A stretch of 64,000 bases of DNA from Notospermus geniculatus (taxonomy: Eukaryota > Nemertea > Pilidiophora > Heteronemertea > Lineidae), in the NCBI GenBank assembly GCA_002633025.1, contig NMRB01001741.1, positions 1 to 64,000 of the forward strand. The letters are read 5' to 3'. Below are positions 37,286 through 50,000 of this stretch, piece after piece; within the stretch, counting starts at the first letter, position 1, and each line of letters starts with the position of its first letter. Under the pieces are notes generated by a model. The model made no database searches and was not told where the DNA came from. It was given only the letters and a program-made list of their open reading frames with translations. Made by a program: the position numbers and the translations under genes.

Positions 37286-37620
37286 AGACCCCATTCTTGA
37301 TTAATCAGGTGTAAAATAAGCAAGAACAGTAAACTTTTTTTTCATCGAAACCTGCTAGAACGTTCCTCAGACGTCCATCTTGATTTTTGCCCCAACGTTA
37401 TTTCGAGAGAAACACAGTGATTGGTCAACTGGAAATAGTTTTATCCAATAGAAACTCATTTGAGAAATAGTGGGCTTGTACTAAAAGGAGGAATATGTCG
37501 GCCCGGGCGCCGGAACGAAGACGGCGAAACGGAGATATCGACAAATATGGCCGGCCACCGTCTCGGTGAGCGCCTTCATTTCCGTGTGCAGAATTCTTCA
37601 TAATGGGGCATTATACTTGC
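37286..37620. promoter_or_regulatory. Probable MSTO1 promoter, possibly bidirectional
   Basis: ATTGG at 37420-37424 and CCAAT at 37445-37449 are CCAAT-box candidates 135-165 bases upstream of the MSTO1 ATG. They are followed by a CpG-rich stretch at 37495-37580. A GTGAGC donor-like site at 37566 after an ATG frame on the plus strand suggests transcription in the other direction too. Confidence 0.5.
37495..37565 (+). CDS. Candidate first exon facing away from MSTO1
   Basis: ATG at 37495 opens MSARAPERRRRNGDIDKYG and runs to a good donor TCTCG|GTGAGC, 23 codons plus two bases. It could be the first exon of the SSH gene, but its phase (2) does not match the phase-0 acceptor of the SSH exon at 40961 or 42267. 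If it belongs to SSH, another exon must lie between. Weak evidence. Confidence 0.2.
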
Positions 37621-37932
37621 CCCGGTTAGTTTACACTAGTCCCCATAGGAGTTTGTATTGATGTATCCGGTCGTAGAATCATAACTCTGTTATGTTCGGA
37701 GACAGGAGTTTTCGGTCTACCATAGAACGCAGTTTTTTTACAGGCTAGCCTACCGCACACACACACGCACCACTGGCGGCAATCCCCGCATAGCAAGGCC
37801 TCTAAAATAATGAACGACGTCGACGTCACTGACACTGTCATGTCAGGTGATCGCGGTTCGCCACTTTTTGACATCATATCTCCCGCCCGATTTTTGTCAC
37901 TTATCTTTGACCCACAATAATTTATACGTATT

Positions 37933-38154
37933 TTAAGGGTTATGAAAAGTGACTCGAAATCTCGAATTTTTGACGCAAAAAATCTGACTAGGCTAGGCCT
38001 AACTGCACACTGAATTGAGAAATCAAGGATCGGGGCACCTTCTTATGACGGTTTCCGAGGGACCCCAAGCCTTATTTTCCCAATTTTTTGTGCAGTTAGT
38101 CGGATTTTTTGCGTCCAAAATTCGAGATTTCGAGTAACTTTACATAACCCTTAA
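37933..38154. repeat. Foldback repeat of about 220 bases
   Basis: TTAAGGGTTATGAAAAGTGA, then CTCGAAATCTCGAATTTTTG, are repeated in inverse to end at 38154, around a spacer of about 60 bases. A MITE-like hairpin with no coding capacity. Confidence 0.7.
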
Positions 38155-38383
38155 TAAATGAAATCGAAAAAAAACAACACAGCATGTTCGACTTCAGCAT
38201 GTTCAGTTCGGGAAAGTTCCGATATTGGAAAAGATTCCAATATCGGCAACGTTTCTTTTTTTGGAAGCGGTTTTCGATTCCGATATCGGTAACGTTTCTC
38301 ACTTTGGAAGCCCTGCAATTCTGGCACAAGCAACCCTTTTGATGATGATAATTGATGATTATTGATGATTGCAGCCAACTTAC

Positions 38384-38435
38384 GCCAGCAATTCAGATTG
38401 TACGCCGTAGAATACAAATTCACAGGTGCTGCCAT
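38384..38435 (-). CDS. Candidate exon 2 of an unrecognised minus-strand gene
   Basis: An acceptor (TTTTTTCATTAACAG) and a GTAAGT donor bound 52 bases that read MAAPVNLYSTAYNLNCW in the phase left by the exon at 39770-39886. I do not recognise the peptide. The next exon was not found before the MSTO1 promoter, so this could also be a chance combination of splice-like sites. Confidence 0.3.
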
Positions 38436-38936
38436 CTGTTAATGAAAAAATACACTTCACGATTTTTTATTCTCATGCCCCGATGTACCGCGCAAGTAGG
38501 CTAGGCCTACTGCGGTATCTGACAGTTCTCATCATTAAATCACCTGTCGACAGGCTTAGGCCTACATACATACAGTACGACTACATGTCATCATTTTGTC
38601 AGTTCCCAATTCAGCAATCTCTCTTTCTTTAGTCATGTTATTTTGGCAGACAATTATGACAGTTTGCTCATGGTCCAAGTGACGCACACACCAGCTCAAT
38701 ATCCATCATTCAACCATTTGTGAATGTCTTATCTGTGTCAGTGAATGTTCAGTACAGGGAACTTACATGTAGCCTATGTTCCTACCCGCCATACAGGGGG
38801 TGGGGGGCAGTTGACTGGTGATCATTGAGGCAGTGGTGCTGGGATGATTGATTGTCATTATCCCATGAAACATTTTGTACAATTAATGTACGTGTTTATT
38901 CGCCCATATGATGGTGAGACTGGGCACGATCCTACT

Positions 38937-38964
38937 ACTTGAGTTATACATGTATAACTCAAGT
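38937..38964. repeat. Perfect 28-base palindrome
   Basis: ACTTGAGTTATACA is followed directly by its exact reverse complement, with TACATGTA at the centre. It could be a cruciform, a transposon footprint or a dimeric protein site; nothing nearby decides this. Confidence 0.9.
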
Positions 38965-39406
38965 GTGACTTGGCTGTGACATAATGAAGTCATCAGCTGT
39001 CAGTCCTATGACCCATAAAGTGGAACAAGATGGATAGATAAGAATGAAGACATGACTAAATAATTTGTCAGTCAGTGAAATTGGCCTGTCATTTGATTGA
39101 GCTGCGTTACATGTACAATGTAATAGTTCATTACATTTTACCCCTCAGCCCACAGTGGGTCATGAGTGGTATTGTCAAACCGCTGGGTATCATTCTGTCT
39201 GTCTGTCCACTCCAGTGCACCTGGCATTATTTTATATGGCGAGACCTCTTGTTCCTGTCTTCTGCATGAAAATGGTGCCATCCTCTCTGATCTGCTGACC
39301 TTTTTCCATTGATGACCTGATATGATGATCAGCAGTGTGTGGTAATAATGTGAACCGAGATAAACTTGTGACATGAATAATAACTTTGGCTGGAGAGCTG
39401 TGTAAA

Positions 39407-39661
39407 GCCTAGTTCATACTTTGACACACCATCGGCGTCCGACGCGCGATCAAATCTGTGCAAATGTGGATGCCCACTTTGCCGAATTGATTCATAGTGC
39501 AGCGTACATGTACTTTAGCGACGGCGACTCGTTATGAAATGGCTAAAGTAATTACAGCTTCGCGATCGGACGGCGACCAAATCGCACGACGGGGTCGGCG
39601 TCGAACGCAAGAACACGCGTCGGTCGCCGGCGATGGTCATGCATCGAAGTATGAATTAGGC
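39407..39661. mobile_element. Harbinger-like MITE with TAA target duplication
   Basis: The ends AGCCTAGTTCATACTTTGA and, inverse, AGCCTAATTCATACTTCGA lie between TAA repeats. The interior is CpG-rich (ACGCGCGATCAAATC and inverse-like GATCGGACGGCG) with no transposase. TAA duplication and end structure suit PIF/Harbinger; family assignment is inference. Confidence 0.65.
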
Positions 39662-39736
39662 TTAATATGCCACATACCCTGAAGTAAAATCCCCTCAGCT
39701 GTTGATTGATTGATAAGGGTTATCTTTATCAGGTCA

Positions 39737-41028
39737 GTGTCTGTGAAGTGTTTTGCTTAACATGCCTACCTGACTAACGTAAATGGCCAACCGCACTCCA
39801 CAGTGCTGCTGGACCTGTGTGCTGCAGAACTCCAGGAACATCTTGTCAGTCCATTCCCAATCCCATTCAGATTGTCCCCTGCCCATCTTGACATATCAAT
39901 TTCAAGGCCTACATGTATGCTCACTTCTCCCTAAAATATGACCGAGGGAGGGTAGGAGTCCTTGCTGGTGCCAGGAATCGGACAATCATGTGACGCTTGT
40001 AAAGCTGAGGCAAGGAAATGAGGACTTCTCTCAAGATAACATGACATTCCTGTGGGTGGCAGCAGACAGGAAAATGTCCAATCAACAGGTGGTGACTCAT
40101 GCCTCATCCTTCACAACCAATGATTGTGAATTTTGAATGTGGTGGCTGAGTACAGCGTTTAGGTTGGACCTGCTTGAGCAGCTGTCTCTGCATGAGGACT
40201 GTGAGTCATTCAGAATTGCCTCCTGTCTGATTTGAATGTTTAGTCAGCCCTGAGATTCTGTACCGTCAACTTGTTGTTCAAGACCTGTGTGTGTGCTTAT
40301 ATGGTCGTTGTTTGTTTGTCATTTGTCTCTGGCCTGGGAATCCTGGATCATGTTGCCTGGGATACAGACAAGCCGGTCCTGTGTTTGTAAATTGATACAG
40401 CTGCAACCAGAAAAATCGTGCTGCGATGGATTAACTGTGTGTCATTTGTTGATTTCGCATTGTGTAGAATGAGTTGTAATTCCATTGGAAGATGATTGAC
40501 CTAAGCATAGCATACGTGCTTATGATTGAGACACGTGTAACATTGAGTACAAATGGATTATCAGGGGTAGGTACAATGTACTTTAACAGTAACAGTAACA
40601 CTAACAGACTCAAACTTCATCCTGGGTTGCAGATCCTGTCATGTTAACGTCTCTTGTCAATCTTGAATTGATAACACTGTACACTTATCTCCAGACACTA
40701 CTGGAGCACTTCATGCAGGAGGAAACCTACAGGCCATATCTACCTGGAAGTGAAATCTATGACAGCAGACAGGATGGCTTGGGGTGGCTGGCCATGAATG
40801 ACCAGCAGTCACCTCTCATGACATGCACACTGTTACAGTGTCAGTCTCTTTTCCACAAACGATTTGTCCACAAATAGTGAGTTCTTTTTGAGGGCCACAG
40901 CTTTTTGTTCAGAAAGAAACATCTGTTGTCAGTTTTTTACCCGAGATTATTTCGTTTCAGGAGCCAGGGGGGTCGGATCAACTCGATGCCAGTAACCCAC
41001 AAAGCCGCTCTCGCAGGTGAGTTTTAAA
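39737..41028. repeat. Direct repeat, copy A (1.29 kb), includes SSH exon
   Basis: Almost identical to 41030-42325, with scattered substitutions and small indels (for example ACTAACAGACTC against ACTAACACTACTAACAGACTC). The copies are separated by a single N at 41029. Copy A holds the 56-base SSH exon at 40961-41016 and the minus-strand candidate exon at 39770-39886. Confidence 0.92.
39770..39886 (-). CDS. Candidate first exon of an unrecognised minus-strand gene
   Basis: ATG at 39886 opens a 39-codon frame, MGRGQSEWDWEWTDKMFLEF and then CSTQVQQHCGVRLAIYVSQ, that ends exactly at a good donor CAG|GTAGGC. It is repeated without any change at 41063-41179, while flanking DNA of the two copies has substitutions, which hints at constraint. 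The next minus-strand exon may be 38384-38435. No family is recognised. Confidence 0.4.
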
Positions 41029-44000
41029 NGTGTCTGTGAAGTGTTTTGCTTAACATGCCTACCTGACTAACGTAAATGGCCAACCGCACTCCACAGTGCT
41101 GCTGGACCTGTGTGCTGCAGAACTCCAGGAACATCTTGTCAGTCCATTCCCAATCCCATTCAGATTGTCCCCTGCCCATCTTGACGTATCAATTTCAAGG
41201 CCTACATGTATGCTCACTTTGGCCTAAAATATGACCGAGTGAGGGTAGGTGTCCTTGCTGGTGCCAGGAATCGGACAATCATGTGACGCTTGTAAAGATG
41301 AGGCAAGGAAGTGAGGACGTCTCGTCAAGATAACATGACATTCCTGTGGGTGGCAGCAGACAGGAAACTGTCCAATCAACAGGTGGTGACTCATGCCTCA
41401 TCCTTCACAACCAACGATTGTGAATTTTGAATGTGGTGGCTGAGTACAGCGTTTAGGTTGGACCTGCTTGAGCAGCTGTCTCTGCATGAGGACTGTGAGT
41501 CATTCAGAATCGCCTCCTGTCTGATTTGAATGTTTAGTCAGCCCTGTGATTCTGTACCGTCAACTTGTTGTTCAAGACCTGTGTGTGTGCTTATATGGTC
41601 GTTGTTTGTTTGTCATTTGTCTCTGGCCTGGGAATCCTGGATCATGTTGCCTGGGATACAGACAAGCCAGTCGACTCCTGTGTTTGTAAATAGATACAGC
41701 TGCAACCAGAAAAATCGTGCTGCAATGGATTAACTGTGTGTCATTTGTTGATTTCGCATTGTGTAGAATGAGTTATAATTCCATTGGAAGATGATTGACC
41801 TAAGCATAGCATACGTGCTTATGATTGAGACACGTGTAACATTGAGTACAAATGGATTATCAGGGGTAGGTACAATGTACTTTAACAGTAACAGTAACAC
41901 TAACACTACTAACAGACTCAAACTTCATCCTGGGTTGCAATTTATCCTGTCATGTTACGTCTCTTGTCAATCTTGAATTGATAACACTGTACACTTATCT
42001 CCAGACACTACTGGAGCAGTTCATGCAGGAGGAAACCTACAGGCCAAATCTATGTATCTGGAAGTGAAATGTATGACAGCAGACAGTATGGCTTGGGGTG
42101 GCTGGCCATGAATGACCAGCAGTCACCTTTGATGACATGCACACTGTCAGTCTCTTTTCCACAAACGATTTGTCCACAAATAGTGAGTTCTTTTTGAGGG
42201 CCACAGCTTTTTGTTCAGAAAGAAACATCTGTTGTCAGTTTTTTACCCGAGATTATTTCGTTTCAGGAGCCAGGGGGGTCGGATCAACTCGATGCCAGTA
42301 ACCCACAAAGCCGCTCTCGCAGGTGAGTTTTCAAATCCCAGATTGATAAATCACTATAAATCGTCTGATGGTATATGGACCGTTTTAAAGAGCATCTTCC
42401 ACACACACCGTTTTCACACTCTATCACTGATTTAGGCACTGATCCTGACTTTCTGCTCTGCCCTTGTCAATATTCTGGTAGCTTTCGTCTTGTATCCTTG
42501 CCCACTGCTTTATCGCGATGATTTTGATGTAGTTGACTGGATGTCATGTAGTCATGTATTCTGTTTTTTAGAGCCTTTGTAGAGTTGTGTATTGATTAGA
42601 TTATTGTTTTTTAGTGCCAATCTAGATGTACAGTTGTGTACTTTGTTGTATCTTTGTAGAACGCTGCTCCATCCATCAGATTCATGCACTCCACTTTTCT
42701 CTCTTCCAGTTTTGTAGAATGAAGTATTTGGCCGTATTTTAGAATGCTCCTTAACGTAAAGAGGTTCCTTTACGTTGAGGAGCGTTCTAAAATACGGGCC
42801 TCTATGTTCTTGACTGAATGAGACACAGCCATTGATGTCCAGCAGTTCACTCTGCAGGCAAGATCAGCTCCAGAAAACTGCTGGTCAGGTGTTTATTTGT
42901 GTATGTTCTTCTTTGTAAGCATAACCGTAATCTGGACGGAAGTCAACAATGGTGAATTTTTGCCCATTGATTGAGAGCCAACTCAAGAAAACTCGCACAT
43001 GCGGATGGTCTGTGGAGGAGACTACTTAAAGTCACCAGATGGTACAGTGGTGGTGCCCTTCCTTGTTTCACTGAGCCAGCTGAAATTATCTGAAATGAAA
43101 CCCCTCCATCGACGCATATTTTGCATTCCTTATACAGTTAGGCCTTGCCCATAACTCCGTGCCACATTGTATGGGCCCATACATGACAGATGGAGTGTGG
43201 GATGGTACGTTTTGACCATGCTGCATACTACCGGTATACCGTTCATTCAGTAGTATAGATTCCGCCTCCAGCTATTACAAGGAGGAAGTGGGCGACATTC
43301 AGGTGTTGTGTGATTGGCTTGGTGTCATTGACGAGGCGGATCTCCTGGTGGCGGATGAGGCACTCATAGAGCCCACCTGTTGTATTGGCAACTAATGAAT
43401 TGGGTACTACTTGTATTAGAAATGTATGAGCCAGCCTTACAACACTGTCCTTGATGTCACAGTGTTGGCAACTTGAATTGAATGTGTCTTCAGATCAGAG
43501 CCTCCACGCTCAATAGTTGAATGAGTATGTTTCAAAACCACTTTTGGAGTTGATTGGACACTGGGTCAAGTGACTTGCATATTTTGTGTGATATTACAAG
43601 TCTATCAAATATCAAGGCATGATCAATATTGACAATGGGAAATTGTTTGTGTTATTAAGGCATTTCTAAAGAACTAATTAATAATGGCCATTGTAATCTG
43701 TTCCAGGGCATACGCTTGGAATGTAGACTTTGTGCTGTCCTCTATTCTAATCCCAACATACAGGGTCAAATTTTCCCGTTCAATTTTTAGCTCACCGGGG
43801 TGAGCTATTACGATGGTGGAGCGTCCGTCGTCCGTCGTCGTCGTCGTCCGTCGTCCGTTAGCAGGGCACGTTTCGTAACCGCTGGAGCTATTGATCTGAA
43901 ACTTGGTACATATATGCCCCTAGGTCAGATGACCCACGACACCAAGTTTCGGTCCGATTTGACTCTCAGCTTGGCCACCAGGTGGCGGAAACCAAAAACA

Positions 44001-47000
44001 CAAAAAGTGCAATAACTCCTGAACTAATGATTAGATCATCTCCAAATTTTTATCATAGGTGTATCTAGTAAGGATACATAACATATATAACGGGTTTTTG
44101 ATTTGACCTACTTTTCAAGGTCACAGAGGTCAAAGTTCGACAAAAGTGACGAACCTGCCCCAGTTTGTCATTATTTCACCGAGCGACTTCATATTTTGCA
44201 TAAACATGCATTGGAGGGGTACCTTAAAAAATACCAAGTTTCGGCCTGATTGGACATCCAGTATGGCCGCCAGGTGGCGTAACCTGAAAATCAAGTAAGT
44301 GCTATTACTCAGGAACGGCTTGACGCAGAGTGCTCAAATTTGATATTTACCTCCCTCTAGATGACCTTTACATGCACGTCAAATTTCGGCCTGATTTGAC
44401 TTCAAACAAGGCCACCAGGTGGCATAACCCCAAAATCATCAAAGTGCTGTAACTCAGGAACGACTTGACCCAAAGTGCTCCAATGTGCTATGTGGCCCCC
44501 TGCAGATGACCTTTATGTGCATGTGAAGTTCCGGCCAGATCGGACATCCAATANAAACCCTCGGCTTCGGGTCTTGGTTGCGACACCAAACCCGCTCGGG
44601 TGGATTTTAGCTCCACCCTCGCGGGTTTGGTGTCGCAACCAAGACCCTCCGCCTCGGGTTTAATTCCTTAAACCAATGTGCCATTGAGAAATGTGCCTCT
44701 GTAAAGAGTGTCTCAGAAAAAGATTAGAAACCTCAGGCCTACCTGTACGAAAAAAATTGTGTGTTTCTGGCACGGCGATACACATGACTTTGGATTGGAA
44801 CATATGTAGAGTACGCAGTCTATGACATGTATTATTTCGTTTCTAGTGAAGATCAATTTTAGCCAGTGCCACAAGTACGAATGAACATTTTGGTGTTACT
44901 GCTAAAAGTGTCCGGACTGTCATATTCAGATTTTTTCTCAACAGGTGACCTGAACACACAATTCGTTCCTCTGCCTAAAAGTTTGCCATTTTTCGCTGGT
45001 TTTTTTCTGAAACACCCTATATAGCTGGTGGTCAGGTTTTATAGCCTATGTTCTTACATAAAGTGCACAAGAGATATTTAATAGGTATCAGGTACCAGTA
45101 TTTCAGCTTCACTGATCACGAGCACATCCCGATTCAATGTCGTCCGTCGAATGATTTCTGTTGAATGTTCTTTGTATGTTATTTGTATCTTCCTTTAGCT
45201 CCGAATCGTCGAATGCTCTTCGTAAGCTGAAGAGAGCCTGCAACACCGTACGCTTTGTCTCAAAACTTCGGTGAGAATCCCACGATTCAGTTGTCGCACG
45301 CTTCGCTTCAACATGTTTGTGTTGTTGATGAATGTTGCATCTCCTGAACAGTGTTCAAAATAACTGTCCCTCGTCATTTGTTCTGAGGCCCTTATCCTTT
45401 TTTCTCGGCTGCATGAAGGGTGTATCCATTTAGTCGTAGTGAAGTATTTTCCAACCTACATGTAAAAAGCCAAGCAGAAGATGACCTCTATCTAATTAAA
45501 ATGTGAACTCCTGCTAACTTCATACCTTGCATGAGCACCTAAAATCCTTTTCACAAGCACGCATCCATTGCATAATGTGGTTCCTTCTTCCAGTCCAGAG
45601 TTGTCCAGGAGGGATTCTCATAAAGCACCAGGAGGGGTCTTACAGATCATATTATTATATTAAACACAATTCCTCTCCTTAACTCATCTACCCCCAGAGT
45701 CCAGCAGACGACATCTCTTGTCAACTTTTCTCACATCCTATGGTTTTGATTGAAAGTATGTAGAGGCCTTAACTCAAAATTTCATCTACTAAATGAAAAA
45801 TTCATAAGCGAGTGATGTGAATTTTGGACTAAATGGATACATCCGAACTGTCCGACATTTAACAGCCTCTGCAATGTTATTTTGCATTGCATGGAATCAT
45901 TCTGTCATGAAAGGTGGCATGGTACCCTCAGATGCTTCCTGTGTGTGCCGCTATGGGCGGTTTTTATCTGCAAATTAAAAGATAAGACAAAATGTAGATG
46001 TTCTCAGTCATGATCTTGAGTTGTGATGTAGTTCAAGTCATAGCTGAGCTAAAAATTGGGTGATGCTGTAGTTGCAAAGATGATTATCTGAACACACAGC
46101 AGATCAAAACCAATGAACTCTGGGCCTATTATCAGCTGCACCTCCCAATCATCTTTACGACTGCTGTGCTGCTCTAAGTATTTGTTAGCTACGACTCAAG
46201 ATCATACCACAACTTCGAGATCAATTCCATAACATCTTGATGTGCAGATATAATCGCCCGTATACCGGCGGTATAGCTATGGTGTTAGACTTAGCAAACA
46301 AACTTCTAAATTCTAATCTGTTTCTTTCTAAGAACTGTTAGCCGTACATGTTGAGCAGGGAAGCTGTATCCGATGATTTCTGCTTGTTTGTGTGTACGTT
46401 TCATCAGAAACAACCCGTAGATCACGGGATGATCTTCGATATCAATATCAAGGATGCCTACCACATTACTCCTCATATCCGTGTAAAATCATCATGCGCA
46501 TGATTTACCTGAGCTAAATTTTCTTTCTCCGTTGTTGATATTTGNCACTTGCACTGCTGCCCCGTTGTTCATTATCCACTTCACCACCAGAGGGTTGCGA
46601 TTTTAATTGGCATGCACACTGGCCTCCTGGTGTTAGGATGACCAACCAATGTGCCATTGAGAAATGTGCCTCTGTAAAGAGTGTCCCAGAAAAAGATTAG
46701 AAACCTCAGGCCTACCTGTACGAAAAAAATTGTGTGTTTCTGGCACGGCGATACATATGACTTTGGATTGGAACATATGTAGAGCACGCAGTCTATGACA
46801 TGTATTATTTCGTTTCTAGTGAAGATCAATTTTAGCCAGTGCCACAAGTACGAATGAACATTTTGGTGTTACTGCTAAAAGTGTCCGGACTGTCATATTC
46901 AGATTTTTTCTGAACAGGTGACCTGAACACACAATTCCTTCCTCTGCCTAAAAGTTTGCCATTTTTCGCTGGTTTTTTTCTGAAACACCCTATATAGCTG

Positions 47001-50000
47001 GTGGTCAGGGTTTGTATCCTATGTTCTTACATAAAGTGCACACAAGATTTTAATAGGTATCAGGTACCAGTATTTCAGCTTCACTGATCACCAGCACATC
47101 CCGATTCAATGTCGTCCGTCGAATGATTTCTGTTGAATGTTCTTTGTATGTTATTTGTATCTTCCTTTAGCTCCGAATCGTCGAATGCTCTTCGTAAGCT
47201 GAAGAGAGCCTGCAACACCGTACGCTTTGTCTCAAAACTTCGGTGAGAATCCCACGATTCAGTTGTCGCACGCTTCGCTTCAACATGTTTGTGTTGTTGA
47301 TGAATGTTGCATCTCCTGAACAGTGTTCAAAATAACTGTCCCTCGTCATTTGTTCTGAGGCCCTTATCCTTTTTTTCTCGGCTGCATGAAGGGTGTATCC
47401 ATTTAGTCGTAGTGAAGTATTTTCCAACCTACATATGTAAAAAGCCAAGCAGAAGATGACCTCTATCTAATTAAAATGTGAACTCCTGCTAACTTCATAC
47501 CTTGCATGAGCACCTAAAATCCTTTTCACAAGCACGCATCCATTGCATAATGTCGTTCCTTCTTCCAGTCCAGAGTTGTCCAGGAGGGATTCTCATCAAG
47601 CACCAGGAGGGGTCTTACAGATCATATTATTATTAAACACAATTCCTCTCCTTAACTCATCTACCCCCAAAGTCCAGCAGACGACATCTCTTGTCAACTT
47701 TTCTCACATCCTATGGTTTTGATTGAAAGTATGTAGAGGCCTTAACTCAAAATTTCATCTACGAAATGAAAAATTCATAAGCGAGTGATGTGAATTTTGG
47801 ACTAAATGGATACATCTGAACTGTCCGACATTTTAAACAGCCTCTGCAATGTTATTTTGCATTGCATGGAATCATTCTGTCATGAAAGGTGGCATGGTAC
47901 TGTCAGAATATGCTTCCTGTGTGTGCCGCTATGGGCGGTTTTTATATCTGCAAATTAAGATAAGACAACATGTAGATGTTCTCACTCATGATCTTAAGTT
48001 GTGATGTAATTTCTAGTCATAGCTGAGAAAAACATTGGGTGATGCTGTAGTTGTAAAGATGATTATCTGAACACACAGCAGATCAAAACCAATGAACTCT
48101 GGGCCTATTATCAGCTGCACCTCCCAATCATCTTTACGACTGCTGTGCTGCTCTAAGTATTTGTTAGGTACGACTCAAGATCATACCACAACTTTGAGAT
48201 CAATTCCATAACATCTTGATGTGCAGATATAATCGCCTGTATACCGGCGGTAGCTATGGTGTTAGACTTAGCAAACAAACTTCTAAATTCTAATCTGTTT
48301 CTTTCTAAGAACTGTTAGCCGTACATGTTGAGCGGGGAAGCTGTATCTGATGATTTCTCCTTGTTTGTGTGTACGTTTCATCAGAAACAACCCGTAGATC
48401 ACGGGATGATCTTCGATATCAATATCAAGGATGCCTACCACATTACTCCTCACATCCGTGTAAAATCATCATGCACATGATTTACCTGAGCTAAATTTTC
48501 TTTCTCCGTTGTTGATATTTGTTTTTCTGAACTGGAAAAAACTAGAGTAGGTCAATGATGGAATCGTACTATTTGCCAATGGGTTGATGGTTGATGTGCT
48601 GTGTTGTCAGACCACGTTCATGATTTTCAATAATTAGACTAGACATGGTACATTTAGAATGCTTATTTTCAGACTAATCACTAAAACCTAGGCCTACCCA
48701 CTGACTGAACCTAACTGGAGCACATGCTCACGAGTGAGTTACCTAGGCCTACCTCGTGTTACATCCCGGGACCTATGTAAGATGTGCATTTCACCATGGA
48801 TTGTAGATGCCAGCTGCAGCAAGGGAGACGCCGGCTGCAAATGACTGGACACCATACTGCAGCAGTAATAGACTTTGTACCATATCAGTGCATTATTGAG
48901 CTGGGGTAGGCCTATGTCATTCATGTCATCGGGGCCTACCTGTACTTGGGGTGGTACGGATAAAATGTAGTAAATGCTTACTGTAGTTTTCTACACGACC
49001 CACTATTCGTGTAGCAGAAATGAAGTAAAAGCTTTTACTTGCTTTTATTCACACCACCCATGGCCTGTCATATCTGTTCGATTTGATCTGTTCAGAGGTT
49101 ATTCCTAGCAGAGTTTCACCAGGTGCATTGTGAATCACTGCGCAGCTATTCTTTTGGCTTTGTAACAATTCTTCACCCAAACATGTTCAGACTAAAGCGG
49201 GTTGCCAAGGTAAACAACAGTTGGAGCTGCTTCATCTTTGCATAATGATGTTGTTGAATGTGTTAAAGGGGCTATGACTCGAATGGTTTGTTGCTGTAAA
49301 CAAAGAAAGAGATTGCTGTAGAAGACGTTGACATCGACTGAGTGCAGGGGTTGGAATGCGTGACTTATTCTCCCAGAACGATGCATAATTTCCTCATGAA
49401 ACAATGCCCTCTCTCAAGTGAGAGCAAGAAGGCTGTGTGAAACGGCCTCAATTAGTCACAGAACCAGATTCTGTAATTGTCCCTTGCTTTGCTTCATTCC
49501 GCTGTTGTGCACGCACCACATTGTTGTACCATTCCATTGGACGTGATATCTCAATGATGTCTTGTGTGATATGGGAATAAAAAATGACGCGTGTCTCATC
49601 CTGGTGATGAAGTTCCCCGAAGAGTGACTCATCTTGGAGATGACAGTCCACACATGATCAGCTACACTCAACTCAGGATACATGTAGATACTGTCGTCAC
49701 ATTTATCATTGAGCGAATTGGCTTCAGGCTGTATAGTACCAAAGGCACAGCTGAGATACATGTATGTATAATGAAATCATTGTGGAATTGTCACTTTGAG
49801 CTATGAAGGGAGCGAGCGCTAGAAACCTCGGATATTCTCAGAATGCTTTTAGCTAATTTGAGGCAACACTGATCTATGCCAGTGGCCTAGAACTGTCTCT
49901 GGTTTGTAAATGTAGACAAAATGACATACATGTATGTATGATTGTAGACAAACTCTATCAGAAGCCCCTGTGCACAATCCAGGGAATAAAACTTAAGGAA

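Larger units (their letters stand above)
38437..39769. other. Non-coding stretch between candidate exons
   Basis: It contains a perfect 28-base palindrome (38937-38964), a Harbinger-like MITE (39407-39661) and AT-rich unique sequence. No exon is seen. Confidence 0.5.

Noticed and set aside
39497-39682. Arg-rich plus-strand frame
   Set aside because: It is the CpG-rich interior of the Harbinger-like MITE.
45195-47448. Repeated minus-strand frames of 60 and 93 codons
   Set aside because: They exist only because the 1.9-kb direct repeat is present twice; no domain is recognised and the frame is short.
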